Positions 34,833-44,511 are shown, numbered from the stretch's first letter. The stretch: 64,000 bases of DNA from Halobellus clavatus (GCF_900107195.1 NZ_FNPB01000004.1:124001-188000); one strand, 5' to 3'. Translations and numbers: made by a program. The notes: a model not told the origin generated them from the sequence alone.

Positions 34833-36656
34833 CTACGGCGAATCGCGGTCGGTCACTGCGCTCCGGGCGACGGGCGTCTCCTCGTCGACCACGTCGGCGA
34901 GGTCGAGTCGGTCCAGCAGCGACGTCGTCGGGACGCCTTCGGGACTCCACCCACGGGCCGCGTAGTACCGGCGGCGTAACCCGTCGAACCACTCCGTATC
35001 GAGCGCGGATCCCGCCGCCGGTCCATCGGAGAGCGGCCGCTCGAACGCGTCGGGGAGCGCTTCGTCGGCCGCGTCGAACCCCTCGCGAACGTTGAACAGT
35101 CGCGTCATCGTCCACGTGCGTTCGCCGACCCGGAGCAGTTCTGCGGGATCGGCCGGTGCGCGTGTGTCGATCGCCGCCAACCACTCCGCGCCGAGGTCCG
35201 ATTCGAGCGCCGCGCCGGCGAAGTCGTCGGCGATGAGACACCACAGCGCCGAAGTGATCGTCTGCTCGCGGATCACGAGTTCGACGCGGTCCGTGTCGTC
35301 CCAGCCCTCGCCCTCGAACACCTCCGTCTCGGCGGGCAGCGAGCGCCGGTGGCAGGCCCCCCGGTCGCTGGTCGCGTACGCCAGTGCCGTCGTCGGCGAG
35401 CCCCGGGGGTCGTAGGCGGGCACCTCCATCGATTTGACCGTCGGGACGAGGTCCGCCCCGCCCAGTCGCTCCGCAGCGGCCTCGACGCCGTCGGCGAGCG
35501 CGTCGCCGACCTCGCCGCGCCGGTGGGCGATCGCCTCGATAAGCGTCCTGGCGGCGTCGTCGTCGCCGAACGAGAGGGACCCGTCCAGATCGAGTGCGGC
35601 GTCGACGGCGTCGGTCTCGTCCGCGCGGATCGCCCACGCGACGGCGTTGCCAGCGCTGATCACGTCGAGTCCGAGGCGGTCGCAGGCCTGACCGAGCGAC
35701 GCGACGGCGTCGAAGTCGTCGATGCCCAGTCCCGCCCCCAGCGACATCGGGGCCGCGCCGCGCGGGACCGACTCGCCATCGTCGGTCTCGACGCGGAAGC
35801 CGCCCGGGATCTCGTCGTCGCCGCGCTCGCGGTCGATGGCAGCGTCCCGGACCGCTTCGATGCCGATCTCCGCCGCGCCGTCGAACCGTCCCGCCTGCCA
35901 GCCGTGCGTCGAGAGCACGCCGACCTCGTCGGCGAAATCCACTGTTTCGAGCGTCGCACTCGCCGCGTGCCAGCGGCCGACGTCGTCCTCGCGGTAGCGC
36001 TCCTCGTACTCGTCTCTGAGCGCTTCGATCTCCGGCGGGCGTTCGGGCGGTTCTCCGCGGGCGACGATCGCTTTCAGCCCCTTCGACCCCATCACGGCCC
36101 CCGCGCCGCCGCGGCCGGCGTGGTGCTCGCCGCCGTCGGAGGCGACGGTGGCGAAGCGGACCCGATGCTCTCCGGCGGGCCCGATGCAGGCCACCGGGTC
36201 ATCGAACGCCGCACAGGTCGCGACGGCGTCCTCGCCCCACAGGGCCCCCGCGGGAGTGAGCGTCGCTTCGCCGTCCCGGAGTTCGAGGACCTGTGGCTCG
36301 TCGGTGCGTCCGGTGATCGCCACGCCAAGTGCGCCGTCGAGCGCGCCGACAAGCGCGGCCGCGAACTCGCCGCCGCTGTAGGAGTCCAGGAACGTCCCGG
36401 TGAGCGGCGACCGGGTGATAGCCGCAAACTGCGGTTCGCCCGGTAAGAGCCCGCTCAACGGACCGATCGTGAAGAGGAGGTGGTTCTCGGGGCCGAGCGG
36501 ATCCGTCCCCGGCGCGAGCCGATCGTACAGGTAGCGCGCACCGAGGCCCTTACCGCCCACGTACTGCGTCAGCCACCGATCCGGAAGCCGTTCGCGCTCG
36601 ACCGTGCCGGCGGTCAGGTCGACGCGAAGGAGATCGGTTGGCGCCCCGTCAGTCAT
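34833..36656 (-). CDS. aldehyde:ferredoxin oxidoreductase family protein lacking most [4Fe-4S] ligands
   Basis: A 607-residue AOR homologue. The tungstopterin domain is well kept: LTQYVGGKGLGARYLYDRL, ITRSPLTGTFLDSYSGGEFA and HHAGRGGAGAVMGSKGLKAI. Downstream LGAGLGIDDFDAVASLGQACDRLGLD and VISAGNAVAWA align with the cofactor-binding repeat. However, the stretch 278-290 (RGDDEIPGGFRVE), where AORs have C-x2-C-x3-C, has no cysteine; only the late cysteine (SALWCLIADDF) remains. The protein therefore probably lacks the cluster and may not pass electrons to ferredoxin normally. The gene is convergent with formate dehydrogenase. A GCTTAATG box lies upstream of the ATG. Confidence 0.85.
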   Translation of the reverse strand: MTDGAPTDLLRVDLTAGTVERERLPDRWLTQYVGGKGLGARYLYDRLAPGTDPLGPENHLLFTIGPLSGLLPGEPQFAAITRSPLTGTFLDSYSGGEFAAALVGALDGALGVAITGRTDEPQVLELRDGEATLTPAGALWGEDAVATCAAFDDPVACIGPAGEHRVRFATVASDGGEHHAGRGGAGAVMGSKGLKAIVARGEPPERPPEIEALRDEYEERYREDDVGRWHAASATLETVDFADEVGVLSTHGWQAGRFDGAAEIGIEAVRDAAIDRERGDDEIPGGFRVETDDGESVPRGAAPMSLGAGLGIDDFDAVASLGQACDRLGLDVISAGNAVAWAIRADETDAVDAALDLDGSLSFGDDDAARTLIEAIAHRRGEVGDALADGVEAAAERLGGADLVPTVKSMEVPAYDPRGSPTTALAYATSDRGACHRRSLPAETEVFEGEGWDDTDRVELVIREQTITSALWCLIADDFAGAALESDLGAEWLAAIDTRAPADPAELLRVGERTWTMTRLFNVREGFDAADEALPDAFERPLSDGPAAGSALDTEWFDGLRRRYYAARGWSPEGVPTTSLLDRLDLADVVDEETPVARSAVTDRDSP

Positions 36657-36742
36657 ACAGACGCTCGTAGCGGGGCGAGATTCATTAAGCGTTTGTTACG
36701 GGACTGTCCGACCGGTTCGGACCCACTCGCGATCCGTCCGGC

Positions 36743-37123
36743 TTACTCGGTCGTCGCGATCGCTTCGATCTCGACGGCAGCGCCTTTCGGCACGGCACCG
36801 GCACCGACAGCGCTCCGGGCGGGCGGTTCCGCCTCGAAGAACTCGCTGTAGGCCTCGTTGAATGCGTCGAAGTCGTCGATGTCGTCGAGGAAGACGGTCG
36901 TCTTCAGGACGTCCGAGAGCGAGAGCCCCTCGGATTCGAGGATCGCTTCGACGTTCCGGAGACACTGTCTGGTCTGTTCGCCGACCGGTTCGTCGTCGAG
37001 CAGTTCGCCGTCGGTCGTCAGCGGGAGCTGCCCGGCCGTGATGAGCAGATCGCCGTTCGTAGTCGCCTGGCTGTACGCGCCGACCGCCGCAGGTGCGTCG
37101 TCGGTGCTGATGGTTCGCTTCAT
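36743..37123 (-). CDS. ridA: RidA family enamine/imine deaminase
   Basis: A 126-residue RidA protein: GAYSQATTNGDLLITAGQ at the start, the arginine in PPARSAVGAG and the glutamate in VEIEAIA, the residues that act on the imine substrate. It hydrolyses 2-aminoacrylate and 2-iminobutanoate made by serine/threonine ammonia-lyases, such as the one at 11.8 kb. A TATA-like CTTTTAAGG box about 30 bp upstream supports the ATG at 37123. It is 86 bp upstream of the AOR-like gene on the same strand. Confidence 0.94.
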   Translation of the reverse strand: MKRTISTDDAPAAVGAYSQATTNGDLLITAGQLPLTTDGELLDDEPVGEQTRQCLRNVEAILESEGLSLSDVLKTTVFLDDIDDFDAFNEAYSEFFEAEPPARSAVGAGAVPKGAAVEIEAIATTE

Positions 37124-37229
37124 ACGGACTATCGTACCCCGTGGGGTTCCTTAAAAGTCGGTAGCGCGGCGGAGCGAGCACAGTGTGACAACACTCGAAG
37201 ACGTTGTGTCGAACGGGGTCACTCCCCGC

Positions 37230-37640
37230 TCACTGATTGATGACGATGATCGCGACGAGCGCGAGGCCGATCCCCGCTGCCTTCTGTAGCGATAGCGGCT
37301 CGCCGAGCGCGGCGATACTGATCACTGCGGCCGTCACGAAGTACATCCCGCCGATCGTCGAGACGATGGCTGTCGACCCCACGGTGACGCCGATGAACGT
37401 CGAGACGACACCGACCGCCGCGGCGACGCCGGCGACCGCAGAAAACGCCAGCCCCCGGTTCGTGAACGCCAGCGAGGCGTCCGAGACGACGACGAAGAGA
37501 CCGGTGACGACCGTCGCGGTGAGATATGAGAGAAACGCGGCCATCTCCGGATCGATCGTGTTCGAGGCGATGTCGCCGAAGATGATCCAAAAGCCCCACG
37601 CGATCATCGTCCCGGCGCCGAAGAGGATGGCGGGGTTCAC
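37230..37640 (-). CDS. EamA/DMT-type membrane protein, single-repeat
   Basis: A 136-residue protein with five hydrophobic helices. The first helix has the AWGFWIIFGD motif and the end has AALGEPLSLQKAAGIGLALVAIIVIN, both typical of one EamA repeat (full DMT transporters have two). It would need to dimerise to form a carrier. The start codon is GTG at 37640. The substrate is unknown. Confidence 0.75.
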   Translation of the reverse strand: MNPAILFGAGTMIAWGFWIIFGDIASNTIDPEMAAFLSYLTATVVTGLFVVVSDASLAFTNRGLAFSAVAGVAAAVGVVSTFIGVTVGSTAIVSTIGGMYFVTAAVISIAALGEPLSLQKAAGIGLALVAIIVINQ

Positions 37641-37823
37641 GCGGTGGTCCCCCCCGTGGGACCGGGCTCACGAGTCTGGCCGTTTCGACTCCGACACCGC
37701 GCTGCGGTCTCGTCTCTGGGGTGCATACGTCCCGATACGCTCAGGGTCGGTTTGAGAGTGCTGCCGAAACACAGCATCTCCGAAATCCTACAGTACTGTT
37801 TTTTAGGGGTGGTCCGACAGTAT

Positions 37824-39170
37824 GTGATAGTGGTTGACTCACAGGACGAGCACGGGACGCGGCCGTTCGAGGAGGTCTTTTACCCCGCGGAGCGGGTGCC
37901 CTTCGTCGAATGGCGCGAGTTCTCCGGGGCGAAGCCGACGGTCGCCCTGGTGGCGGCGGTTGCAGTCCTCGCGTTCGTGACGGGGCTCTCGAATCTGAGT
38001 CGGGCGCAACCCGTCGTCGAGGGGCCGTTAGCGACACTCATCCCGGCCGCACCGATCCTCGTCCGCTTCGTGGGCGTGCTCTTGGCCTTCCCGTTAGGCA
38101 TCGCCACCGTGGGGCTCGGTCGCCGCAAGCGCCTCGCGTGGCTGGGCGCGATGGTGCTCGTCCCCGCACTCGCGATTCTCCCGCTCACCACCGGGCGGAC
38201 GACCGAGATCCCGCTGTTGGTGCTCGTCCTCCTGACGGTGCCCCTGCTGGTGGCGAACCGCGAGGAGTTCGACCAGCCGCTCGGGCTCTCCTCGCTGCAA
38301 ATCGCCTCGCTGGCGTCGATCCTCGGGGTCGGACTCTACGGGACCGTCGGCGCATATGGCCTCCGGAGACAGTTCCTCGAACTCGAGGGGTGGGGCGACG
38401 CGATATACTACGTGATCGTGACGATCGCGACCGTCGGCTACGGCGATATCACGCCGACGACGCTGGAAGCCAAACTGTTCTCGCTGTCGGTGATCCTGCT
38501 CGGGACCGGCGCGTTCACTGTCGCGGTCGGCGCGCTCATTGGACCGGCGATCGAATCCCGGATGGCGGCTGCCTTCGGAACGATGACTGCATCAGAACTC
38601 TCACTCCTCGAGGACCACGTGGTGGTCCTCGGATACGGCGACGTAGCCGAATCGTTTCTCGACCGCGTCGGCGACGGGACTGACCTCGTCGTCGTGACCG
38701 ACGACGCAGAGGCCGCCTCGCGGCTGACCGACGCCGGGTTCGAGGTCCTGACTGACGATCCGACCGACGAGGCGGTGCTCGCGGACGCGCGTGTAGATGC
38801 GGCCCGCGGTGTCGCCGTCGCCGGCGACGACGACGCCGAGAACGTCCTCGCGGTCCTCGCCGCCCGCGACGTGAGCCCCGACATCCGGATCGTGGCCGTT
38901 GCGAACAAAGAGACGCACGCGAAGAAACTCGACGCCGTCGGTGCCGACGAGGTCATCGACCTCCGGTCGATCGGGGGGCGACTCCTCGGGGCGTCCATCC
39001 TCGACGGCGACGCGCCCGACGTCGACCCGGCCGCAGTGCTCGGATTCGCCGAGCAGGAGGCGGACCCCACCGCGGAGGACCAGCGGACGACGGATTCGGA
39101 GACAGGCGAGGACAGCGACGCTGACACGGACGACCCGGAGAGTCAACAGTCTAATACCGACGCCCGGTAA
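37824..39170 (+). CDS. K+ channel with C-terminal TrkA-N (RCK) domain
   Basis: About 448 residues from GTG at 37824 (GTG at 37830 also possible). An N-terminal part with several helices precedes a pore loop TIATVGYGDITP with the TVGYGD filter. Then HVVVLGYGDVAESFLDRV starts a Rossmann TrkA-N domain that would gate the channel by nucleotide or ion binding. A T-rich TGTTTTTTAG box ends about 20 bp before the GTG, favouring a leaderless start here over the open frame that reaches back to 37644. The tail is acidic and disordered. A BCCT transporter follows after only 11 bp, so the two are probably one transcript linking K+ flux and osmolyte uptake. Confidence 0.88.
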   Translation: MIVVDSQDEHGTRPFEEVFYPAERVPFVEWREFSGAKPTVALVAAVAVLAFVTGLSNLSRAQPVVEGPLATLIPAAPILVRFVGVLLAFPLGIATVGLGRRKRLAWLGAMVLVPALAILPLTTGRTTEIPLLVLVLLTVPLLVANREEFDQPLGLSSLQIASLASILGVGLYGTVGAYGLRRQFLELEGWGDAIYYVIVTIATVGYGDITPTTLEAKLFSLSVILLGTGAFTVAVGALIGPAIESRMAAAFGTMTASELSLLEDHVVVLGYGDVAESFLDRVGDGTDLVVVTDDAEAASRLTDAGFEVLTDDPTDEAVLADARVDAARGVAVAGDDDAENVLAVLAARDVSPDIRIVAVANKETHAKKLDAVGADEVIDLRSIGGRLLGASILDGDAPDVDPAAVLGFAEQEADPTAEDQRTTDSETGEDSDADTDDPESQQSNTDAR

Positions 39171-39181
39171 CACTTGACACA

Positions 39182-41047
39182 ATGAGCACAGCAGACGCCA
39201 CGGGCGCGCAGCAGTTCTTGGCCAGCGCGCTGCTCGCGACCTTCGTCGGTTCGGGAGCGATCGTGCTGGTCGGATTCTTCTTCCCCTCGGCCGTGGGGCA
39301 GGCGCTCGGCGGACAGGCGCTGCTCGGGATGTCGTTGCTCTTCTTCGGCTCCGGACTGGGATACCTCGCTGTGCTGCCTTACGAGCGGATTCGAACGGAC
39401 GACGCCGGCGTCTCCTCGCTCGTCAGGATCCGTCGGACGTCCGTTCGGTCAGTCATCTCGAATCTGATCTCCGTGCACGATCCCGTGACACTCGGGCTTC
39501 CGGTCGCCGTCTTCGCCCTGTATTTCCTCATCCGGATCGTCCGCCCGGCCGCGACGACGGCGGCGGTTGACACGCTGACCACGGCCGTCTTGCAGGGGAT
39601 GGGGCCGTTCCTCCTGGGCGCGATGCTGGTCGCGGTCGCCTTCTGCGTCTTCGTGTTCTTCAGCGCCTGGGGCGGCGTGAAACTCGGCGGCGAGGACACC
39701 GAACCCACCTACACCTATCCGACGTACTTCTCGCTCGTGTTCACCGCCGGGATCGCCGCCGGGATCGTGTTCTGGGGGCCGGCCGAAGCGCTCTTTCATT
39801 ACCAGACGCCCCCGCCGTTCTTCGACGCCGCACCGCAATCGGCCGCGGCGATCGACGCTGCACTCGTCTACGCACTCTTCCACTGGGGGCTGTCCGCGTG
39901 GAGCGCGTACGCGGTCATCGGGATCCCGATCGCGTACTTCGTCTTCGAGCGCGGCGCGCCGCTCCGCGTCTCGTCGATTCTGACACCGTTCCTCGGCGTC
40001 GACGGTCTCGATTCGCCGTGGAGTCGGCTGGTGGATACACTCGCCGTCTTCGCGACGATCGGCGGCATTGCGACGTCGATCGGCCTCGTGTCCCAGCAGT
40101 TCCTCGCCGGCGTCGGCTTCCAGTGGGGGGTCGCTCCGGGCGAACTCGGGCCGGTACTCTTCGTGGGCGGCCTCGCTGCGGTGTATATCCTCTCTGCGGT
40201 CTCGGGGCTGCACCGGGGGATCCGCCGGATCGCCGGGGTCACCGTCGTCCTGTTCGGCGTCTTCGCGCTGTTGATCTTCCTGGTCGGTCCCCGAGGGCCC
40301 GTCGTTGCACAGGGGACGGACGCGCTCGGCGCTTACGCCGTTAACTTCGTCCCGATGAGCCTCTACACCGGCGGCGCGTGGGTCACCGAGTGGACGGTCT
40401 GGAACTGGGCGTGGTGGTTCTCGTGGGCCCCCTTCGCGGGGACGTTCCTCGCGGCGCTCTCACGGGGTCGTCGCCTCCGGACAGTCGTCCTCACGAGCGT
40501 CGGCGCGACCTCGCTGGCGACCGGGGTGTGGTTCCTCGTCGTCGGGGGGACGTCGCTATCGCTGCAGCACTCCGGTCGAGCCGACATCCTCTCGGCGATC
40601 ACCGCCCGCGGCGGGTCGGAAGCCGTCGCGGGCTTTCCGCTGCTGTCTGCGCTCCCGCTCGGAGACCTGTTGCTCTTTCTCTTCTTGGCGCTCATCGTGG
40701 TGTTCATCGTGACGTCGGCCGACACCGCGACGCTGATCGCGGCCATCCTGGCCTCTCGGCGGGGCGTCGCGCCCTCCCGCGGGACGATCGCGCTCTGGGG
40801 CGCGTTCCAGGCCGTCGTCGCGCTCGCGGTGCTTCTGATCGGCGGCGGCGAGACGCTTCAGGCACTGGCGGTGCTGACGGGCGCTCCCTTCGCGATCCTG
40901 TCGATGCTCGCGATCGTGGGACTGGCCCTGGGAGTCTCTCGGGAGGATCGAGGCAGTGACCACACGTCGCTCGTCAGGATCGCAGTTGATCGGTTGCCGA
41001 CGATCCAGACGCATCACGACGTCGAGCCGCCGGACCGCGAGGACTGA
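39182..41047 (+). CDS. BCCT family transporter, divergent, with N-terminal extension
   Basis: A 621-residue BCCT carrier. Two extra hydrophobic segments (about residues 10-62) and a charged linker precede the usual core. The aromatic box WTVWNWAWWFSWAPFAGTF is kept, but the glycine motif reads FTAGIAAGIVFWGPAEA (190-194) instead of GMGIG, so sodium coupling or substrate may differ from the first BCCT at 22.5 kb. It starts 11 bp after the K+ channel gene and is probably co-transcribed. Substrate is likely a trimethylammonium solute; this is family inference only. Confidence 0.9.
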   Translation: MSTADATGAQQFLASALLATFVGSGAIVLVGFFFPSAVGQALGGQALLGMSLLFFGSGLGYLAVLPYERIRTDDAGVSSLVRIRRTSVRSVISNLISVHDPVTLGLPVAVFALYFLIRIVRPAATTAAVDTLTTAVLQGMGPFLLGAMLVAVAFCVFVFFSAWGGVKLGGEDTEPTYTYPTYFSLVFTAGIAAGIVFWGPAEALFHYQTPPPFFDAAPQSAAAIDAALVYALFHWGLSAWSAYAVIGIPIAYFVFERGAPLRVSSILTPFLGVDGLDSPWSRLVDTLAVFATIGGIATSIGLVSQQFLAGVGFQWGVAPGELGPVLFVGGLAAVYILSAVSGLHRGIRRIAGVTVVLFGVFALLIFLVGPRGPVVAQGTDALGAYAVNFVPMSLYTGGAWVTEWTVWNWAWWFSWAPFAGTFLAALSRGRRLRTVVLTSVGATSLATGVWFLVVGGTSLSLQHSGRADILSAITARGGSEAVAGFPLLSALPLGDLLLFLFLALIVVFIVTSADTATLIAAILASRRGVAPSRGTIALWGAFQAVVALAVLLIGGGETLQALAVLTGAPFAILSMLAIVGLALGVSREDRGSDHTSLVRIAVDRLPTIQTHHDVEPPDRED

Positions 41048-41062
41048 CCCGGGTCCGGGTCC

Positions 41063-41629
41063 TCAGTCGGCGATCGACGTGCAGAAGTTCTCGACGATCT
41101 GCTTGCCGGCGTCGGTCAGGATGCTCTCGGGGTGGAACTGCACGCCGTACTGCGGCTTCGACGCGTGTTCGACGCCCATCACGACGCCCTCGTCGTCGGT
41201 CGCAGCGGTCTCGACGAGCACGTCCGGGAGGTCGCCGCGCTCGACGGCCAGCGAGTGATACCGGCCGACCTCGAACGGATCGTCGACGCCCGCATAGAGC
41301 GCACTCCCGTTGTGCCGGACCGACGAGGGCTTGCCGTGGACGACCTCCGGAGCGTGTCCGACATTCGAGCCGTAGGCCGCACACAGCGCCTGGTGACCGA
41401 GACAGACCCCGAGGGCGGGATAGCCGGTCTCCGCGAAGACGTCGATCGAGACGCCGGCCTCCTGTGGCGTCCCCGGGCCGGGCGAGACGACGATCCCATC
41501 GGGATCGAGCGATCGGATGTCGTCGGCGTCGACCGCGTCGTTCCGGCGGACTTCGACGTCTTCGAACTCGCCGACGTACTGGACGAGGTTGTACGCGAAG
41601 GAGTCGTAGTTGTCGATGATGAGGATCAC
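41063..41629 (-). CDS. glutamine amidotransferase component of anthranilate/aminodeoxychorismate synthase
   Basis: A 188-residue class I amidotransferase. [10 protein letters not shown] holds the nucleophile cysteine, and the late [10 protein letters not shown] the His-Glu pair. The start [18 protein letters not shown] is typical of TrpG/PabA. It begins with GTG overlapping the TGA of the upstream partner (GTGA), so the two subunits are translationally coupled. It delivers ammonia for aminating chorismate. Whether the product is anthranilate (tryptophan) or aminodeoxychorismate (folate) depends on the partner and is not settled. Confidence 0.92.
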   Translation of the reverse strand: MILIIDNYDSFAYNLVQYVGEFEDVEVRRNDAVDADDIRSLDPDGIVVSPGPGTPQEAGVSIDVFAETGYPALGVCLGHQALCAAYGSNVGHAPEVVHGKPSSVRHNGSALYAGVDDPFEVGRYHSLAVERGDLPDVLVETAATDDEGVVMGVEHASKPQYGVQFHPESILTDAGKQIVENFCTSIAD

Positions 41630-43326
41630 TGGCCGGACCCCTCCCCGTCGCTCTCGGTCCTGTCGGTGGCTGTTTCTTCGTCCGCTTCAGCGACTCCGAC
41701 CGTGCGCCCGGTGGCAGTGCCGCCGTCGGCCTCGACGTCGGGGCCGCCCTCGACGTCGGAATCGTCCTCGCCGACGGCGAACGACGCGGTCTCACCGAGC
41801 GCCTCATCGACGGCGTTGAGCAGGGCGCGGGCCTTATCGAGCGTCTCCTGATACTCCGCCTCGGGGACCGAGTCGTGGACGATGCCCGCGCCGACGCGGA
41901 GGCGGTACTCCTCGCCCCGACGCACGAGGGTCCGGATCGTGATGTTGAGCGTCGCCCGCTCGTCGAAGCCGAAGATGCCGACGCTTCCGGTGTAGGGCCC
42001 CCGGCGCGTGGTCTCCACCTCGTCGATGATCTCCATCGTCCGCGGCTTCGGCGCGCCGGTGATCGTCCCTCCCGGGAAGACCGCTGCGACGGCGTCGGCG
42101 ATGCTCTTGTCCTCGTGCCGTCGCCCCTCGACGAGCGACACCAGGTGCATCACCTCGGAGTAGCGATCCACGCGTCGGTACTCGGACACCTCGACGGTGC
42201 CGTAGTCGCTCACCTTCCCGAGGTCGTTCCGTTCGAGGTCGACGAGCATCGCGTGTTCGGCCCGCTCCTTCTCGTCACTGAGCAGATCCGTTTCGAGTTC
42301 GGCGTCTTCACTCGGCGTATCGCCGCGCGGCCGCGTGCCGGCGATCGGTTCGGTGAGGAGCCGGTCGCCCTCGACTTCGAGCAGGAGTTCCGGACTCGCG
42401 CTGACGAGGTCGACGCCGGGAAATTCTAGCAGCCCCGAATACGGGGCCGGATTGACACGGCGCACCGCGTCGAACGCCTCGACGGGGTGGACCGCGGCGG
42501 GTGCGGTCAGTCGATGCGAGACGTTCGTCTGGAACGTGTCGCCGTCGCGGACGTACTGCTTGATCGTCCGGACGCGGTCCGCGAACGCGCGCTCGCCGCA
42601 CTCGCTCTCGAAGACCGCGCTGTCCGATGCCACCGGCGGCGACACGTCGACCGGTGTCCCGGTCAGTGCGGTCTCAGCCAGCGCTCTGGCCCGCGAACGT
42701 CCCGTCTCGTACGCATCGGCGGCGTCTTCGGATGACTCGCCGACAGACGGGCACGCGGTCACGCGTAGGTCGACCGCGTCGCCGTCGCGCGGCTCTTCCC
42801 AGGCGACCACGCGATCGAACACGCCGAGTTGGAGGCGCGGCAGCCCGTCGGACTCGGTCGTGTCCGGGAGGTCTTCGAGTTCGCGCGCGACGTCGTAAGA
42901 GAGCCATCCGAACGCCCCACAGGGGTACGGGACGTCGCAGTTCCCGCGAACCAACTGTTCGCGATCGAGCAGGTCGTCGATGGCCGCGACTGTCGGACTG
43001 TCGCCGCCGAGGCCGCTTCGCGCCGTTCGCGCTCCGTCGCTCGCCTCGCTCTCGGCGCTCCCCGCGCGATCGGATCCCTCGTATCTCCCGGGCTCGTCGA
43101 CCTGGATCTGGTCGATCGGATCCACGGCGAAGTACCCCCACCCCGACTGTCCGCCGGTGGTCTCGAGGTACACCCCATCGATGTCCGGCGCGCGGACCCG
43201 TCGGTACGCCTCGAAGGGGTCCGACACGGTGACTCGCACTTCGACCGGGACGCGGGCCCCTGCCGGGGCTGTCGACGCCGTCTCGACGAACTCTGCTCGC
43301 TCAGTGACGACCGTTATCTCACTCAT
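41626..43326 (-). CDS. chorismate-aminating synthase component I (TrpE/PabB family)
   Basis: A 566-residue chorismate-binding protein. The C-terminal catalytic half carries [30 protein letters not shown] and [20 protein letters not shown]. The PIAGT box has alanine, as in anthranilate synthase, where many PabB proteins have lysine; this leans to TrpE. Against that, no other trp gene is near, while folD faces it and folate genes abound, which leans to PabB. Residues 95-140 are an acidic serine-rich insert. ATG at 43326 (MSEITVV) is preferred over the frame reaching 43401. Its TGA overlaps the GTG of the amidotransferase. Confidence 0.9.
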   Translation of the reverse strand: MSEITVVTERAEFVETASTAPAGARVPVEVRVTVSDPFEAYRRVRAPDIDGVYLETTGGQSGWGYFAVDPIDQIQVDEPGRYEGSDRAGSAESEASDGARTARSGLGGDSPTVAAIDDLLDREQLVRGNCDVPYPCGAFGWLSYDVARELEDLPDTTESDGLPRLQLGVFDRVVAWEEPRDGDAVDLRVTACPSVGESSEDAADAYETGRSRARALAETALTGTPVDVSPPVASDSAVFESECGERAFADRVRTIKQYVRDGDTFQTNVSHRLTAPAAVHPVEAFDAVRRVNPAPYSGLLEFPGVDLVSASPELLLEVEGDRLLTEPIAGTRPRGDTPSEDAELETDLLSDEKERAEHAMLVDLERNDLGKVSDYGTVEVSEYRRVDRYSEVMHLVSLVEGRRHEDKSIADAVAAVFPGGTITGAPKPRTMEIIDEVETTRRGPYTGSVGIFGFDERATLNITIRTLVRRGEEYRLRVGAGIVHDSVPEAEYQETLDKARALLNAVDEALGETASFAVGEDDSDVEGGPDVEADGGTATGRTVGVAEADEETATDRTESDGEGSGQ

Positions 43327-43602
43327 CTGGAACGATTTCCTCCACCGGCGGCACGGAGTCCCCCAGTGTTGTCGTTCCATCAGTAGCAGTGAGACCGGCA
43401 AAAGGCTTGCGTGAGCGGCCCTTTCTACGAGTCAGTCGATCGGCTCGATGAGCGACGCTCGAACGCGAGCGCGAGCTCCGCCTCGTCGCGGCGAACTTCA
43501 AGACGTTGCGTATTCCCGCCAATCAAATATCAGGAACTGTCCACAACTACTGAGAGAGTCGCCCTTGGCAGGAATGCGACGGTCCGAGGCCCGACACGAA
43601 CG

Positions 43603-44511
43603 ATGAAACAGGAACCACAGACGACCCTGATCGACGGCAACGAGGTCAGCGGCCGGATTCGCGACACGCTCCGAGAGGCCGTCGTGCGGCTGCGAACCGA
43701 CGGCGTCACGCCGCGACTGGCAACGGTCCGGATGGGAGACGACGGAACGAGCAAGACCTACGTGTCGATGAAACAGCGGGCGTGTTCGGATCTCGGAATC
43801 CAGAGCGAACATCACGAGGTCGACACCGACGAACCGTCCGCGACGCTCCTCGACCGAATCGAGGAACTGAACGCCGATCCCGACGTCGACGGGATCGTGG
43901 TACAGCGACCGCTGCCGGTCCACATCAACGAGCGCGACGCGTTCCGCCGGATCGACCCCGAGAAGGACGTCGACGGTTTCCACCCCGAGAACGTCGGCCG
44001 ACTGGTCACCGGTGATCCGCGGTTCAAGCCGTGTACGCCGCACGGGATTCAGCGGTTACTCTCCGCCTACGACATCGAGACCGACGGCCGAGACGCGGTC
44101 GTCGTCGGCCGTTCGAACGTCGTGGGTCGGCCGACAGCGAACCTGCTCTTACAGCGTGCACCTGGCAGTAACGCGACCGTGACCGTCTGTCACTCCCGAA
44201 CGACGGATCTCGCCCAGAAGACACGCGGAGCGGACATCGTCGTCGCGGCGACGGGCGTCCCCGAACTGATCGACGCGGAGATGCTCTCCGCGGGCGCGGT
44301 CGTCGTCGACGTCGGGATCAACCGCGTCGACACGGCCGCCCGCGACGAACCCCAGTTCGTCGGCGACGTGGACTTCGAGAGCGCGTCGCAGAAAGCACGC
44401 GCCATCACGCCCGTCCCCGGCGGTGTGGGGCCGATGACGATCGCGATGCTCCTCTACAACACGGTCAAGGCGGCGGGTCTCCGCGCCGACGTCTCGGTCG
44501 ACCTCCCGTGA
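43603..44511 (+). CDS. folD: bifunctional methylene-THF dehydrogenase/methenyl-THF cyclohydrolase
   Basis: A 302-residue FolD that converts 5,10-methylene-THF to methenyl-THF (NAD(P)+) and on to 10-formyl-THF. Visible marks are the catalytic lysine region SKTYVSMKQRAC (Y-x3-K), VDGIVVQRPLP, the dinucleotide motif VVVGRSNVVGRP and the terminal PVPGGVGPMTIAML. The ATG at 43603 gives the normal length; the longer open frame from 43411 does not add FolD sequence. It links the methylene-THF made by the methylamine-type dehydrogenases with Fhs. The 276-bp gap to the divergent chorismate-enzyme gene contains only modest AT-rich spots (CAATCAAATATC near 43525). Confidence 0.97.
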   Translation: MKQEPQTTLIDGNEVSGRIRDTLREAVVRLRTDGVTPRLATVRMGDDGTSKTYVSMKQRACSDLGIQSEHHEVDTDEPSATLLDRIEELNADPDVDGIVVQRPLPVHINERDAFRRIDPEKDVDGFHPENVGRLVTGDPRFKPCTPHGIQRLLSAYDIETDGRDAVVVGRSNVVGRPTANLLLQRAPGSNATVTVCHSRTTDLAQKTRGADIVVAATGVPELIDAEMLSAGAVVVDVGINRVDTAARDEPQFVGDVDFESASQKARAITPVPGGVGPMTIAMLLYNTVKAAGLRADVSVDLP

